From Caballeronia sp. dw_19 (GTDB taxonomy: Bacteria > Pseudomonadota > Gammaproteobacteria > Burkholderiales > Burkholderiaceae): a DNA stretch of 64,000 bases. The DNA lies in contig NZ_JAAVUQ010000002.1 of NCBI RefSeq assembly GCF_018449515.1, positions 248,001 through 312,000 on the forward strand, in the 5' to 3' direction. This document shows positions 25,542 to 33,387 of the stretch, one piece after another (position 1 is the first letter of the stretch; each line of letters starts with the position of its first letter). Made by a program: the position numbers and the translations under genes. Under the pieces are notes generated by a model. That model was given only the letters and a program-made list of their open reading frames with translations. It searched no databases and was not told the origin of the DNA.

Positions 25542-25681
25542 CCTGATAAAACGATAGCTGAAAAACTGTGAGACTACATTTCATGCCATTAATGATATGA
25601 CAGGTTGTGGAGTTTTACAGAACGTGCAGATGATGATTCCTTGCCATAAAACTTCAAGATAAAATGCAGAGTTTTATCAGG
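25542..25681. repeat. 10-bp inverted repeat flanking a 120-nt AT-rich segment
   Basis: CCTGATAAAA (25542-25551) recurs inverted as TTTTATCAGG (25672-25681). The segment between has no gene apart from the end of the small membrane protein gene. A shorter inverted repeat (GATAAAA 25658-25664 / TTTTATC 25672-25678) is nested at the right arm and may act as a weak terminator. Confidence 0.4.
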
Positions 25682-25983
25682 ATCGCAATAATGACTCCAG
25701 CAGGGACACCGAACGTCCTGCCGCGAATGATTGTATTTAAATCTTCATCGAGCAGGAATTCGTCACGTCGGTGGGCCCAGATTGTCTTTAACGCCAATGG
25801 CCTCGCATTCAAAAGAATAATAGAGATGACTCCCGCTGCCAGCACCTGTTCGAATGCATTAAGGGTCGCGAGAAGCGGCCAGTAGGTGCTTGCATAGTCA
25901 AGCATCAGCAGGACGCCGGCTGTGACCACGGTGCCGACAAAAAAACTACCCATGAATCTATTTGCTGTACTCAAATTGTCCAA
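25654..25983 (-). CDS. small hypothetical membrane protein
   Basis: 109 residues with three likely membrane segments: about 12-30 (MGSFFVGTVVTAGVLLMLDY), 38-58 (ATLNAFEQVLAAGVISIILL) and 91-108 (GVPAGVIIAILIKLCIL). A charged cytoplasmic loop (HRRDEFLLDEDLN) lies between. TTG 25983 has GAGG upstream at good spacing; ATG 25953 is the alternative. No family recognised. AT-richer than neighbours, as is the gap behind it. Confidence 0.55.
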   Translation of the reverse strand: MDNLSTANRFMGSFFVGTVVTAGVLLMLDYASTYWPLLATLNAFEQVLAAGVISIILLNARPLALKTIWAHRRDEFLLDEDLNTIIRGRTFGVPAGVIIAILIKLCILS

Positions 25984-26505
25984 TTTAATACCTCATCTCG
26001 TTTAGCCTGACAAAGCTTGTCCAAGGCAAAGAATTTATGTTGATTGAATTTTATTCGTTATCTTGCAGAATAAAAATCCGTCGAAAGGCGATCAATCTTG
26101 ACCAAGGCTCTGTGACACAGTTCGCGCTACGCCTGACCAATAGGGTCTTCCATGCATTATGAGTCCGCACAGCGACAGGATTTCGAGCCGCATTTTAAAT
26201 GCGTGATCCAGGCATACTCCGAGGGAATCCTTTGCAGCGGTAAGCGGAACCAAAAGTGGAACAAAATCGACAGGGATAAGTGTATTTTTTTTATGCTCAT
26301 CGGTATATCGGCATATTCTTAATATTGATGAGACAAATCCTAATGGGCTGCTGAAACACCGCCCAGAGGAACGTCTATTTCCAGACCGTAGGTGGTACGT
26401 GCATCCCACGCTGACGGGAAGGGAGCACTTGAGCATCGTGATACCGTTTCGAGGAATCACGCCCATAGAACTCAACGGGTTCCGCCAGGGAGGCGCTCGA
26501 TTCAA
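25984..26505. other. AT-rich intergenic region
   Basis: 522 nt without a convincing gene. The 137-codon frame on the minus strand (26092-26505) lacks a ribosome site and protein-like composition. Seen: an 8-bp inverted repeat TTTTATTC (26049-26056) / GAATAAAA (26068-26075). Confidence 0.5.
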
Positions 26506-28152
26506 TCACAGGTTGCCCGTATGAAACTGGGCGCTCGCTGCCAACTGTCGGAGCGTGGGCTTCCCGGTTGGATTGGGCCGCCCGTCCTGCGGCACGAATT
26601 GCTGCTGCAAGGCCGTAGCGACGTGGGTCAGCACCTCGTCCCAGTCGCCCCGCTGCCGCTGGTTGAAGAGTCGGATGGTGGGATACCACGGGCTGTCATC
26701 CCGTTCGCGCAACCAGCGCCAGCAACCGGCGAAACGGTTGAGCAGCCATACCGGCTTACCCATTGCTGCGGCCAGATGCGCCACGGACGTATCGACGGCA
26801 ATCACCAGGTCGAGATTCTCGATCAGGGCAGCGGTGTCCGCAAAGTCCGTGACTTCGTCCATCCAGTCGGTCAGCCTTGCCTCGCTGGCGGCATCAGCGC
26901 GCTTCGCCGGGTTATCGGTCTTCTGAAGACTGATCCAGCGGATGTCTCGCAATGCGAGCAGCGGCGCAATTTGCGCGGGCATCAGGCTGCGCTTTTTGTC
27001 CCCCATCGTGTTCGCATCGCCGCCGGCCCAGACCACACCGACGCAGGGCAGTCCAGGATCAGGCAATGCAGCGAGTTTGGCATGCCACGAGGCGGCGCGT
27101 GCGGGATCGGCAAAGAGATAAGGCATGGCGGCCGGAACGTTGTTGAGGCGGGTGCCGAACGCCATGGGTAGCGACATCATGGGGCAGTACCAGTCCCAGT
27201 GATCGAGGCCGGAGAATCCCTCATCAAGCATGACGAGGCCCGGCCAGCGGGAACAAAGCGACTCTTCAAACAGGCGGCGCAAGGAGGGCGGACAAATGAG
27301 ACCTACCTGCGAAAAGCGCTCGAGCGCCAGGGGCAGGTAGCGGACAAACTGCAGGCTGTCGCCATGACCTTGTTCTGGAACGACCAGCAGACGTGCTCCG
27401 CGTGCGGGGTCGTGTTCCGCGCGAATGCCCGACGCCGGACGTTCACCTCGCCATTGCGGGAGTGGGACTCGTGGGCGTGCTTCTATAGATGGGCTTCCGT
27501 CGGCGTCCACAAAATTGGCCCAGCGGTCCTCGTAACAGAGCCACCCTTCTTCGTAACGTCCCGTTGCCAGCAAGACCGTCCCGAGATGACCGCGAGCGCT
27601 GCGAGCGTCGAGAGAATCCGGTGATAACGCGATTGCGCGCCGCAGGTGCCGCTCGGCCTCCTCTAGCCTGTCCAGAAACTGGGCAACAACGCCAAGGTTA
27701 GCGAGCACCTGCAGGTTATCCGGTTCGAGCGCGAGCAGCTTGCGATAGCTGACGGCCGCGTCGTCGAGAAACCCCTGCATGAACAGCGTGCCCGCTTCGT
27801 AGAAGCGCAGCCGGATCGAATCGGGCTGGAGCGCAAGACCCTGCCGGGCCGTTTGCAGCGCGCTTGCGTAGGCATTCAACTTGAGTTGAATGACGCACAG
27901 CGTGTTGTAGAAGTCCAGATGAGGATGGACCTCGATAGCGCGCTCAACCCAGCTTTGCGCGGCTTCGAACTGGTTCGAATCGAGCGCCAACAGACCGCGC
28001 AAGTAAAGGGCGCCGGCACGCCTCGGGTCTTGCTCAAGGATCCGCTCGACGGCGGCTTGCGCCGTGGCGATATCACCCGCTTGACGCGCTTTTTCGGCCT
28101 CGCCATACCAAGTTTGAATTTTGTCGGATGGCGAGCGCGAGAGGTTGGGCAT
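26506..28152 (-). CDS. TPR protein with GT9/GT41-like glycosyltransferase domain
   Basis: 548 residues from ATG 28152 (MPNLSRSP); the frame start at 28218 has no ribosome site. The N-terminal half (about 10-205) holds five to six tetratricopeptide repeats (for example ALYLRGLLALDSNQFEAAQS, VSYRKLLALEPDNLQVLANL). The C-terminal part (about 255-540) has VGVVWAGG and DLVIAVDTSVAHLAAAMGKP, hallmarks of ADP-heptose- and O-GlcNAc-type transferase folds. Such fusions often glycosylate proteins such as flagellin. Target unknown. Same strand as the GT2 gene. Confidence 0.85.
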   Translation of the reverse strand: MPNLSRSPSDKIQTWYGEAEKARQAGDIATAQAAVERILEQDPRRAGALYLRGLLALDSNQFEAAQSWVERAIEVHPHLDFYNTLCVIQLKLNAYASALQTARQGLALQPDSIRLRFYEAGTLFMQGFLDDAAVSYRKLLALEPDNLQVLANLGVVAQFLDRLEEAERHLRRAIALSPDSLDARSARGHLGTVLLATGRYEEGWLCYEDRWANFVDADGSPSIEARPRVPLPQWRGERPASGIRAEHDPARGARLLVVPEQGHGDSLQFVRYLPLALERFSQVGLICPPSLRRLFEESLCSRWPGLVMLDEGFSGLDHWDWYCPMMSLPMAFGTRLNNVPAAMPYLFADPARAASWHAKLAALPDPGLPCVGVVWAGGDANTMGDKKRSLMPAQIAPLLALRDIRWISLQKTDNPAKRADAASEARLTDWMDEVTDFADTAALIENLDLVIAVDTSVAHLAAAMGKPVWLLNRFAGCWRWLRERDDSPWYPTIRLFNQRQRGDWDEVLTHVATALQQQFVPQDGRPNPTGKPTLRQLAASAQFHTGNL

Positions 28153-28582
28153 GTTGCGAGAAGCAGTGTGTGTTACGCGGTTAAGCGGTGGCTGTGCGCG
28201 ATTAAAACGACGCTGCACTGTACGACGACGGCGAGGCTAGACCGGCGCTCTGCCGGGAGGGGCGGCACACACAAGGATGCGTGCGTTCTATCGGGCGTCG
28301 ATTTTCTGCGCAGCGGCGTGACAGGTCTGTAGGACTGTTCCGAAAACGTCCGATGCGAAAACGACGGGTGGCCGTGTGGGAAGCGACTGTCGGTGTCGCT
28401 CAGGGCGATTGCATGAAACGTTACAGATGGTGGCGAAATGCTTGTAAGCCCGGTTTCCTGGCGTGCTCTCGTAAACCCCTCAATCGCCAAAAATTCTTGC
28501 GTACAGTAATATGGAATACCATAATATGTTGACGGCGCCATCGCACGAAGCCACGGCGTTTTTGCCTACGGAGAACAACCCC
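28153..28582. promoter_or_regulatory. promoter region of the DUF1185 operon
   Basis: 430 nt without a gene between the TPR-glycosyltransferase start and DUF1185. Its right part carries the GntR-type operator. A promoter for the minus-strand TPR gene should lie in the left part; none is obvious. Confidence 0.5.
28510..28523. promoter_or_regulatory. GntR-type operator, copy 4
   Basis: TATGG-AATA-CCATA, a perfect core that extends on both sides with one mismatch (28507-28526). It is 60 nt before the DUF1185 start and nearly identical to the site at 16894-16917. Confidence 0.75.
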
Positions 28583-29170
28583 ATGAAACTCGAGATTCGC
28601 AAGCTGGTTACCTATGTGGAAGACACCTTCATCGAAGGCGGTAAAGCGGCTGAGCGGCCGTTGAAGCTGTTCGCGGCAGCAGCCGTGCTGCGCAATCCGT
28701 GGGCGGGACGTGGTTTCGTCGATGACCTGCGCCCCGAGATTCATGGACTTGCGCCGCAACTGGGCGAGCTTCTGACCGGCGAGATCCTGCGGATTGCCGG
28801 ATCGGGCGAAGCGGTGGAGGGTTACGGGAAAGCGGCGATTGTGGGGACGTCGGGCGAAGTCGAACATGCGTCGGCGTTGATTCACACGCTGCGCTTTGGC
28901 AACAAGTTTCGCGAAGCGGTTGGTGCGAAGAGTTATTTGAGTTTCACGAATTTGCGTGGTGGTCCTAACTGTCCGGTCACCATTCCGCTCATGCACAAGG
29001 GTGATGAAGGCATGCGGTCGCATTACCTCACCATCCAGTTCTCGATCATCGATGCCCCCGGCCCCGATGAGATCGTGATTGCGCTGGGTGCGTCGATTGG
29101 CGGGCGGCCGCATCATCGGATTGGCGACCGCTATCAGGATCTGAAGGAGCTTGGGTCCAATGAAGCATGA
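28583..29170 (+). CDS. amino acid synthesis family protein (DUF1185, PF06684)
   Basis: 195 residues. ATG 28583 (MKLEIRKLV) has GGAG upstream. Typical segments are VTYVEDTFIEGGK, AAAVLRNPWAGRGFVDDL, GEAVEGYGKAAIVGTSGE and GALIHTL-like EHASALIHTLRFGN. Structures reported for the family show a variant of the chorismate mutase (AroH)/YjgF fold; activity is not established. It overlaps the hydrolase by 11 nt and shares the regulon operator, so it likely acts on a reactive imine/enamine-type or cyclic intermediate. That role is inference. Confidence 0.87.
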   Translation: MKLEIRKLVTYVEDTFIEGGKAAERPLKLFAAAAVLRNPWAGRGFVDDLRPEIHGLAPQLGELLTGEILRIAGSGEAVEGYGKAAIVGTSGEVEHASALIHTLRFGNKFREAVGAKSYLSFTNLRGGPNCPVTIPLMHKGDEGMRSHYLTIQFSIIDAPGPDEIVIALGASIGGRPHHRIGDRYQDLKELGSNEA

Positions 29171-29987
29171 AACGGTGACTGGCCGCGCGTCGATCAGCGG
29201 CGTGTTCGACGGCACGGCGTACAGCGTGGCGGGCGAGGGGCCGGCGCTCGTCCTGATCCATGGCGTGGGCATGAACCGCAGCGTGTGGGCGCCCCAGGTG
29301 AGCGCGCTGCAGGCGTGTTTTCGGGTCGTGTCGTATGACATGCTGGGCCACGGCGTGAGCCGCTTGCCGGCGGCGTCCCCCGCGCTCGATGAGTACGCCG
29401 GACAGCTTGCAGCGCTCCTGGATCATTTGCGGATCAATGCAGCGCATGTAGTCGGTCACTCGATGGGCTCGCTGATCGCACTTGAGTTTGCGTTGCAATA
29501 TCCGCAGCGGGCGGCAAGCGTGGTTGCGCTGAACGCGGTGTACGACCGCACGCCGACGCAGCGGGCGGCAGTGATGCAGCGCGCGGCATTGCTGGAGGGC
29601 GGGGGGCTTGAACAACCGAGCATTGATGCAACCGTTGCCCGTTGGTTCGACGATCCGGTGCCGGGTCATCTCGCCCAGGTAGCCGAGCTTGTGCGTTCGT
29701 TGCTGGCGACAGTGAATCCGGAGGGTTATGCGCGGACTTACCGGTTGTTTGCGAGTTCGGATCAGGCGCATGTCGGGCGTTTGCCGCAACTTGCGATGCC
29801 TGCGTTGTTCATGACCGGCGAGTGCGATCCGAATTCGAGTCCCGCGATGTCGCATTCAATGGCGGCTGCTGCGCCGCGCGGACGAGCGGAAATCATTGCG
29901 AATGAACGGCACATGATGAACGTCACCGCGCCGGCGATTGTGAACCAGCGGTTGGTGCAGTTTATTCGTGAAGCGAGTGGCGCCTGA
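29160..29987 (+). CDS. alpha/beta hydrolase
   Basis: 275 residues. Oxyanion segment LIHGVGMNRSVW, nucleophile elbow GHSMGS with Ser101, an acid in TGECDP and His in NERHMM near the end. ATG 29160 is chosen because AAGGAG (29144-29149) sits ten nt upstream; TTG 29151 is too close. It overlaps DUF1185, so expression is coupled. It likely hydrolyses an ester, enol or aminoacrylate-like product of the LLM oxygenation, as RutD does in pyrimidine breakdown. Confidence 0.88.
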   Translation: MKHETVTGRASISGVFDGTAYSVAGEGPALVLIHGVGMNRSVWAPQVSALQACFRVVSYDMLGHGVSRLPAASPALDEYAGQLAALLDHLRINAAHVVGHSMGSLIALEFALQYPQRAASVVALNAVYDRTPTQRAAVMQRAALLEGGGLEQPSIDATVARWFDDPVPGHLAQVAELVRSLLATVNPEGYARTYRLFASSDQAHVGRLPQLAMPALFMTGECDPNSSPAMSHSMAAAAPRGRAEIIANERHMMNVTAPAIVNQRLVQFIREASGA

Positions 29988-30053
29988 GTGCTTGATTGAG
30001 TGTCTGAGCCAACTCGGATCTACGTATCAGCCGCTAATTCAAGGAGCAAAAGC

Positions 30054-30974
30054 ATGAAAGAGCATTCCTTCAATACTAGCGAGTTTCGCCGTGCATTGGG
30101 CGCATTCGTGACGGGTGTGACTGTGGTGACGACCATTCAACCCGATGGTTCGCCGCGTGGTTTTACCGCGAATTCGTTTACGTCCGTGTCGCTTGATCCG
30201 GCGTTGATCCTGGTTTGTATCGCGAAGACGGCCTCCAGCCATCCGGTGTTTTCGCAGACGCAACGTTTTGCGGTCAGCGTACTTGCGGAAGATCAGCGGC
30301 CGGTATCGGGCGTGTTTGCGTCGAAGAGTGTGGACAAGTTCGCGCAGGTCGGCTGGCATGCACGCCGCACCGGCAGTCCGGTGATGGACGGCGCGGCGGC
30401 GAGTTTCGACTGCGAGACGCATCAGGTGGTGGATGCGGGGGACCACATCATCCTGATCGGGCGCGTGGTGGATTTCACGCATACGAGCGCGACACCGCTA
30501 GGGTATTGCCGTGGTGCTTATGTGGATTTCAGCTTGTCGCAGGAGGCGTTGGCCGCGACCGGTCAGCGGGCCCAGGTTGGGGCGATCCTCGAGCATCCTG
30601 CGGGTCTTGTGTTGATCGAGACGGCATCCGGGGCTTTGCAATTACCCATTGGGACGCGCTTGGAACCGCTTGCGGATGCGGCCAGTTTGCGCGGCGTGCT
30701 GGAGCGGTATCGGTTGAATGCGAACCTGGATTTTCTGTTCGCGGTGTTTGAGGAGAAGGGCGTTACCCATATCTATTATCGGGGGCGCATTGTCGATGAT
30801 GTACCTGCTGGCGCGGATGTACGGTATGTGCCGCTCGGTGCGATTCCCTGGGACAGGATATGTGACCCTGCCGTTGGGGCCATGCTGCGACGCTACGTGA
30901 AGGAGAGAACGGAGGATGCGTTCGGTATTTATGTAGGCGATGTGGAGAAGGGGATGGTGCAAGCGCTAGGGTGA
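30054..30974 (+). CDS. flavin reductase domain protein with extra C-terminal domain
   Basis: 306 residues. The first ~165 are a flavin reductase-like FMN-binding split barrel (FRRALGAFVTGVTVVTT, GFTANSFTSVSLDPALILVCI, FAVSVLAEDQ, GYCRGAYVDF). The following ~140 residues form a second domain (ILEHPAGLVLIETASGALQL, FLFAVFEEKGVTHIYYRG) that may be nudix-like; I cannot name it. CAAGGAG precedes ATG 30054. It should supply reduced FMN to the LLM enzyme of the same regulon. Confidence 0.87.
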   Translation: MKEHSFNTSEFRRALGAFVTGVTVVTTIQPDGSPRGFTANSFTSVSLDPALILVCIAKTASSHPVFSQTQRFAVSVLAEDQRPVSGVFASKSVDKFAQVGWHARRTGSPVMDGAAASFDCETHQVVDAGDHIILIGRVVDFTHTSATPLGYCRGAYVDFSLSQEALAATGQRAQVGAILEHPAGLVLIETASGALQLPIGTRLEPLADAASLRGVLERYRLNANLDFLFAVFEEKGVTHIYYRGRIVDDVPAGADVRYVPLGAIPWDRICDPAVGAMLRRYVKERTEDAFGIYVGDVEKGMVQALG

Positions 30975-31025
30975 TTCGTTCGCAATCGCTTTGGGGCTTG
31001 GGTGGGTGCGGGGGAGTCCGGCTTC

Positions 31026-31703
31026 TCAGTGTGCGGCGCTGGGATCGAAAGGCTGGATACCCAGCAATTCGGCCTTGCGGACAAGGTCCGGCATCGAGCG
31101 TGCGTTGAGCTTGCGCATCACTTGTCCACGGTGGACCTTCACCGTAATTTCGCTCAGGTTCATCTCCGCGGCGATCTGTTTGTTCAGCAAACCTGACAAC
31201 ACAAATACCAGCACTTCCTTCTCGCGCGGAGAGAGCGAGTCATGCAACGCGCGTAATTCAGCCACGGCCGCATCTGCCGCGAGACGGGCTTTGTCGCGGG
31301 CGAGTGCCTGACTCACGGTGTCCAGCATGTCCTGGTCACGAAAAGGCTTGGCAAAAAAATCCATCGCCCCGGCTTTCATCGCCTTGACGCTCATTTCAAT
31401 ATCGCCATGGCCCGTCATGAACACAACGGGAATACGTATGCCGCTATTGACGATTTCCTGATGGAACGTCAGCCCGCTCTTGCCGCGCAGCCGCACGTCG
31501 AGAATCAGGCAGCTCGGGACGTGGGAGCGGGGACGCTGAAGAAATTCTTCCGGCGACGAAAATGTCTCAACGAGCAGGTCGACTGATCGCATGAGCGTCG
31601 CGAGCGCGCGGCGGATTGCTGCGTCGTCGTCGACCACATAGACGATAGCGCCATCGCGGCCGGTGGCGCCGTGCGCTGACGGAGAGGACGGTCCAGCAGA
31701 CAT
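31026..31703 (-). CDS. FixJ/NodW-type response regulator
   Basis: 225 residues from ATG 31703 (MSAGPSS), which has AGGTGA upstream; the long frame to 32033 is not supported. Receiver domain: YVVDDDAAIRRAL, phospho-acceptor in LILDVRLRGKSG, FMTGHGD and FAKPF. C-terminal LuxR-type HTH: LSPREKEVLVFVLSGLLNKQIAAE, a stretch around 157-180, and EITVKVHRGQVM. No partner histidine kinase lies in this window, so it is an orphan here. Confidence 0.9.
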   Translation of the reverse strand: MSAGPSSPSAHGATGRDGAIVYVVDDDAAIRRALATLMRSVDLLVETFSSPEEFLQRPRSHVPSCLILDVRLRGKSGLTFHQEIVNSGIRIPVVFMTGHGDIEMSVKAMKAGAMDFFAKPFRDQDMLDTVSQALARDKARLAADAAVAELRALHDSLSPREKEVLVFVLSGLLNKQIAAEMNLSEITVKVHRGQVMRKLNARSMPDLVRKAELLGIQPFDPSAAH

Positions 31704-32170
31704 CTGGTCACCTCGATTTGAGCCGACGACTGAGCCGACTGAGCCAATTGACGTCGCCTTGCAATGGCCGATATTACGCGCATGTCGATAACCCCGCCTA
31801 CGCGTCGATCGACGGCTTTCCCGAACAAGCGGCGCACGTCGAGACCGCTCGCCGGCACGATCCATCCCTGTGGGCGGCCGCAGCGAACCTCGCCGGATTG
31901 TCAGGGCGCACTTAACGGATCTCGACGATACTCGATACGTCAGGCTTAAAAGCAAACCACCGACAAACAAAAGGCGAACAATCAGACGGAACTGCCCTTT
32001 CCGAAAATAACCGGGCGGACAGGGGCGGACCACAGGGCCGGACCATTACCTGATCTTCGGATAGTGCTGCTCAAGTGCCGCGCAGGCACGCGTCGCCCGC
32101 TGCCGCAAGGCATGCGGGGCGCTGCTATTTATTTGCATCAATGGTTCCCACCGGGTCCTGGCGAGCGGCT
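31704..32170. other. intergenic region
   Basis: 467 nt between the response regulator and the H-NS-like gene. Overlapping frames on both strands lack ribosome sites and family features. No terminator or operator stands out. Confidence 0.4.
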
Positions 32171-32488
32171 TTAAACCCGGTAAAACTCGATATCCTGCCC
32201 GGCATGCACGGCGCGTTTTAACCATTCTGGCATGTCGCCCGTCCCGTCCCATGTGTCGCCGCTCGCGTTTCTAAATACTGGCGCGGTGCCGTTGGTGCTC
32301 TCCGGCAACGAAGGCATTGACGGCAGCGCGCGTCTGGACGCCGCGCTCGAACCGTTGGTCATTGGAGGAGGGGTGACGGAAACCGGCACGTCGGCCAATG
32401 CTTCGGCCAGCGCTGTTTCGGTAATGCCAAACTCAGCCATTCGGCTGCGCAAATAGGCAATGATGCTGTCTCGCTTTCTTTCGTCCAC
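32171..32488 (-). CDS. H-NS-like nucleoid-associated protein
   Basis: 105 residues. GTG 32488 has AGGACA upstream. An N-terminal helix (RDSIIAYLRSRMAEFGIT) is followed by a Pro/Ser/Thr-rich linker (about 34-66), and a C-terminal AT-hook-like H-NS domain FRNASGDTWDGTGDMPEWL then KRAVHAGQDIEFYRV. The usual W-x-G-x-G motif reads WDGTGDMP. H-NS proteins bind curved AT-rich DNA and silence transferred genes. The short N-terminus suggests limited oligomerisation compared with E. coli H-NS. Confidence 0.82.
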   Translation of the reverse strand: MDERKRDSIIAYLRSRMAEFGITETALAEALADVPVSVTPPPMTNGSSAASRRALPSMPSLPESTNGTAPVFRNASGDTWDGTGDMPEWLKRAVHAGQDIEFYRV

Positions 32489-32896
32489 GGCTGTCCTGAT
32501 TCAGCTTTTACTTTCTTGAAGGCGAGCCATCTGCCCGCGCGGACCGGGGCGGCTCGAGGAATGTGTGGGTTGACTAAAATCGTGGCGCGCCGAGTGACGC
32601 GCGTCAATTAGTGTAATACCGCAAATTGCCGCTTTAACCCGCAGCGCCCGATAATCGGACTTCTGCCAAGCGAGCGGCTCGACAAACTGGTTACTGTGTT
32701 TGAGATCGGTGCGAGATGCGTAAGCCGCCGAATCAGCGGCTGTAGCTCACGCGACCAGATCGGTGCACGGCTGGCGGCTGCTCATGTTTCAAAAGCACCA
32801 TGCATGCAGCCGCTAATTCAACAATTCGTCCAGACAACCGCGGGCGCCACGAAGAAATGATAGCGCCGAATGCCGCTATTGTATGCCTAAATCATT
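32489..32896. other. intergenic region
   Basis: 408 nt without a gene. A small hairpin AGCCGC (32723-32728) / GCGGCT (32736-32741) is flanked by two copies of GATCGGTGC (32704-32712 and about 32758-32766). The promoter of the H-NS-like gene should lie at its left end. Confidence 0.4.
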
Positions 32897-33142
32897 TTAG
32901 CGATTATGTTGCTCGCCTGGCAACTCCGCGCCGTGTGCACGAATTGCCGCAATGAGTTCGGCCGGCGTGATTTCATAGCGCACCTCACGATGGATGCCGG
33001 CCTTCCTTTCATCAATATCTATCAGCAGGACGGCCTTGCCGTCGGGTGCAGGTTCGAGGCGCAACGTCCGCACTTCCTGACCGGTGGCTTCATCGCGCTC
33101 CGTCAGCAAGGTCATGGATCCTGTGGCGGGACTTCTGATCAT
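32897..33142 (-). CDS. small hypothetical protein
   Basis: 81 residues, soluble and acidic/basic mixed. AAGGGAG precedes ATG 33142 at a good distance, which supports translation. The sequence alternates beta-strand-like segments (TLRLEPAPDGKAVLLIDIDE, REVRYEITPAELIAAIRAHG). No family recognised. It stands alone between the LLM-type gene and the H-NS-like gene on the same strand. Confidence 0.6.
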   Translation of the reverse strand: MIRSPATGSMTLLTERDEATGQEVRTLRLEPAPDGKAVLLIDIDERKAGIHREVRYEITPAELIAAIRAHGAELPGEQHNR

Positions 33143-33241
33143 TCATTTTCTCCCTTGCAATATCCAACATCCTTCTTGTTGAGACCCTTCGAACGGCTTA
33201 CCCGCCATTGCCGTTCACAGGAAGGCACTAAAAGCGGGCGC

Positions 33242-33270
33242 AGGACGGCGGATCTCAAAGCCGCCGTCCT
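33242..33270 (-). terminator. hairpin after the luciferase-like gene
   Basis: A 10-bp perfect inverted repeat (33242-33251 with 33261-33270) around a 9-nt loop, 118 nt past the stop of the luciferase-like gene. On the minus strand a GC stretch and then CTTTT follow, so termination is plausible but not textbook. Confidence 0.5.
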
Positions 33271-33387
33271 CATTATTGCTTGTCAAAACGATACCCGTCC
33301 AGCGTCCGAATGCGTGTTCGCCGCGCCGCTTAACCGTTGACATTCCCTTGACATCCGCGTGATACCCGCAAAGCGATTTGGCCGGCG

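Noticed and set aside
26092..26505. 137-codon frame on the minus strand
   Set aside because: Starts inside the end of the TPR gene region, has no ribosome site and no domain-like pattern; treated as intergenic.
32046..32252. 68-codon frame next to the H-NS-like gene
   Set aside because: Overlaps the H-NS-like coding end; a possible 30-residue shorter form has only a weak ribosome site and no recognisable features.
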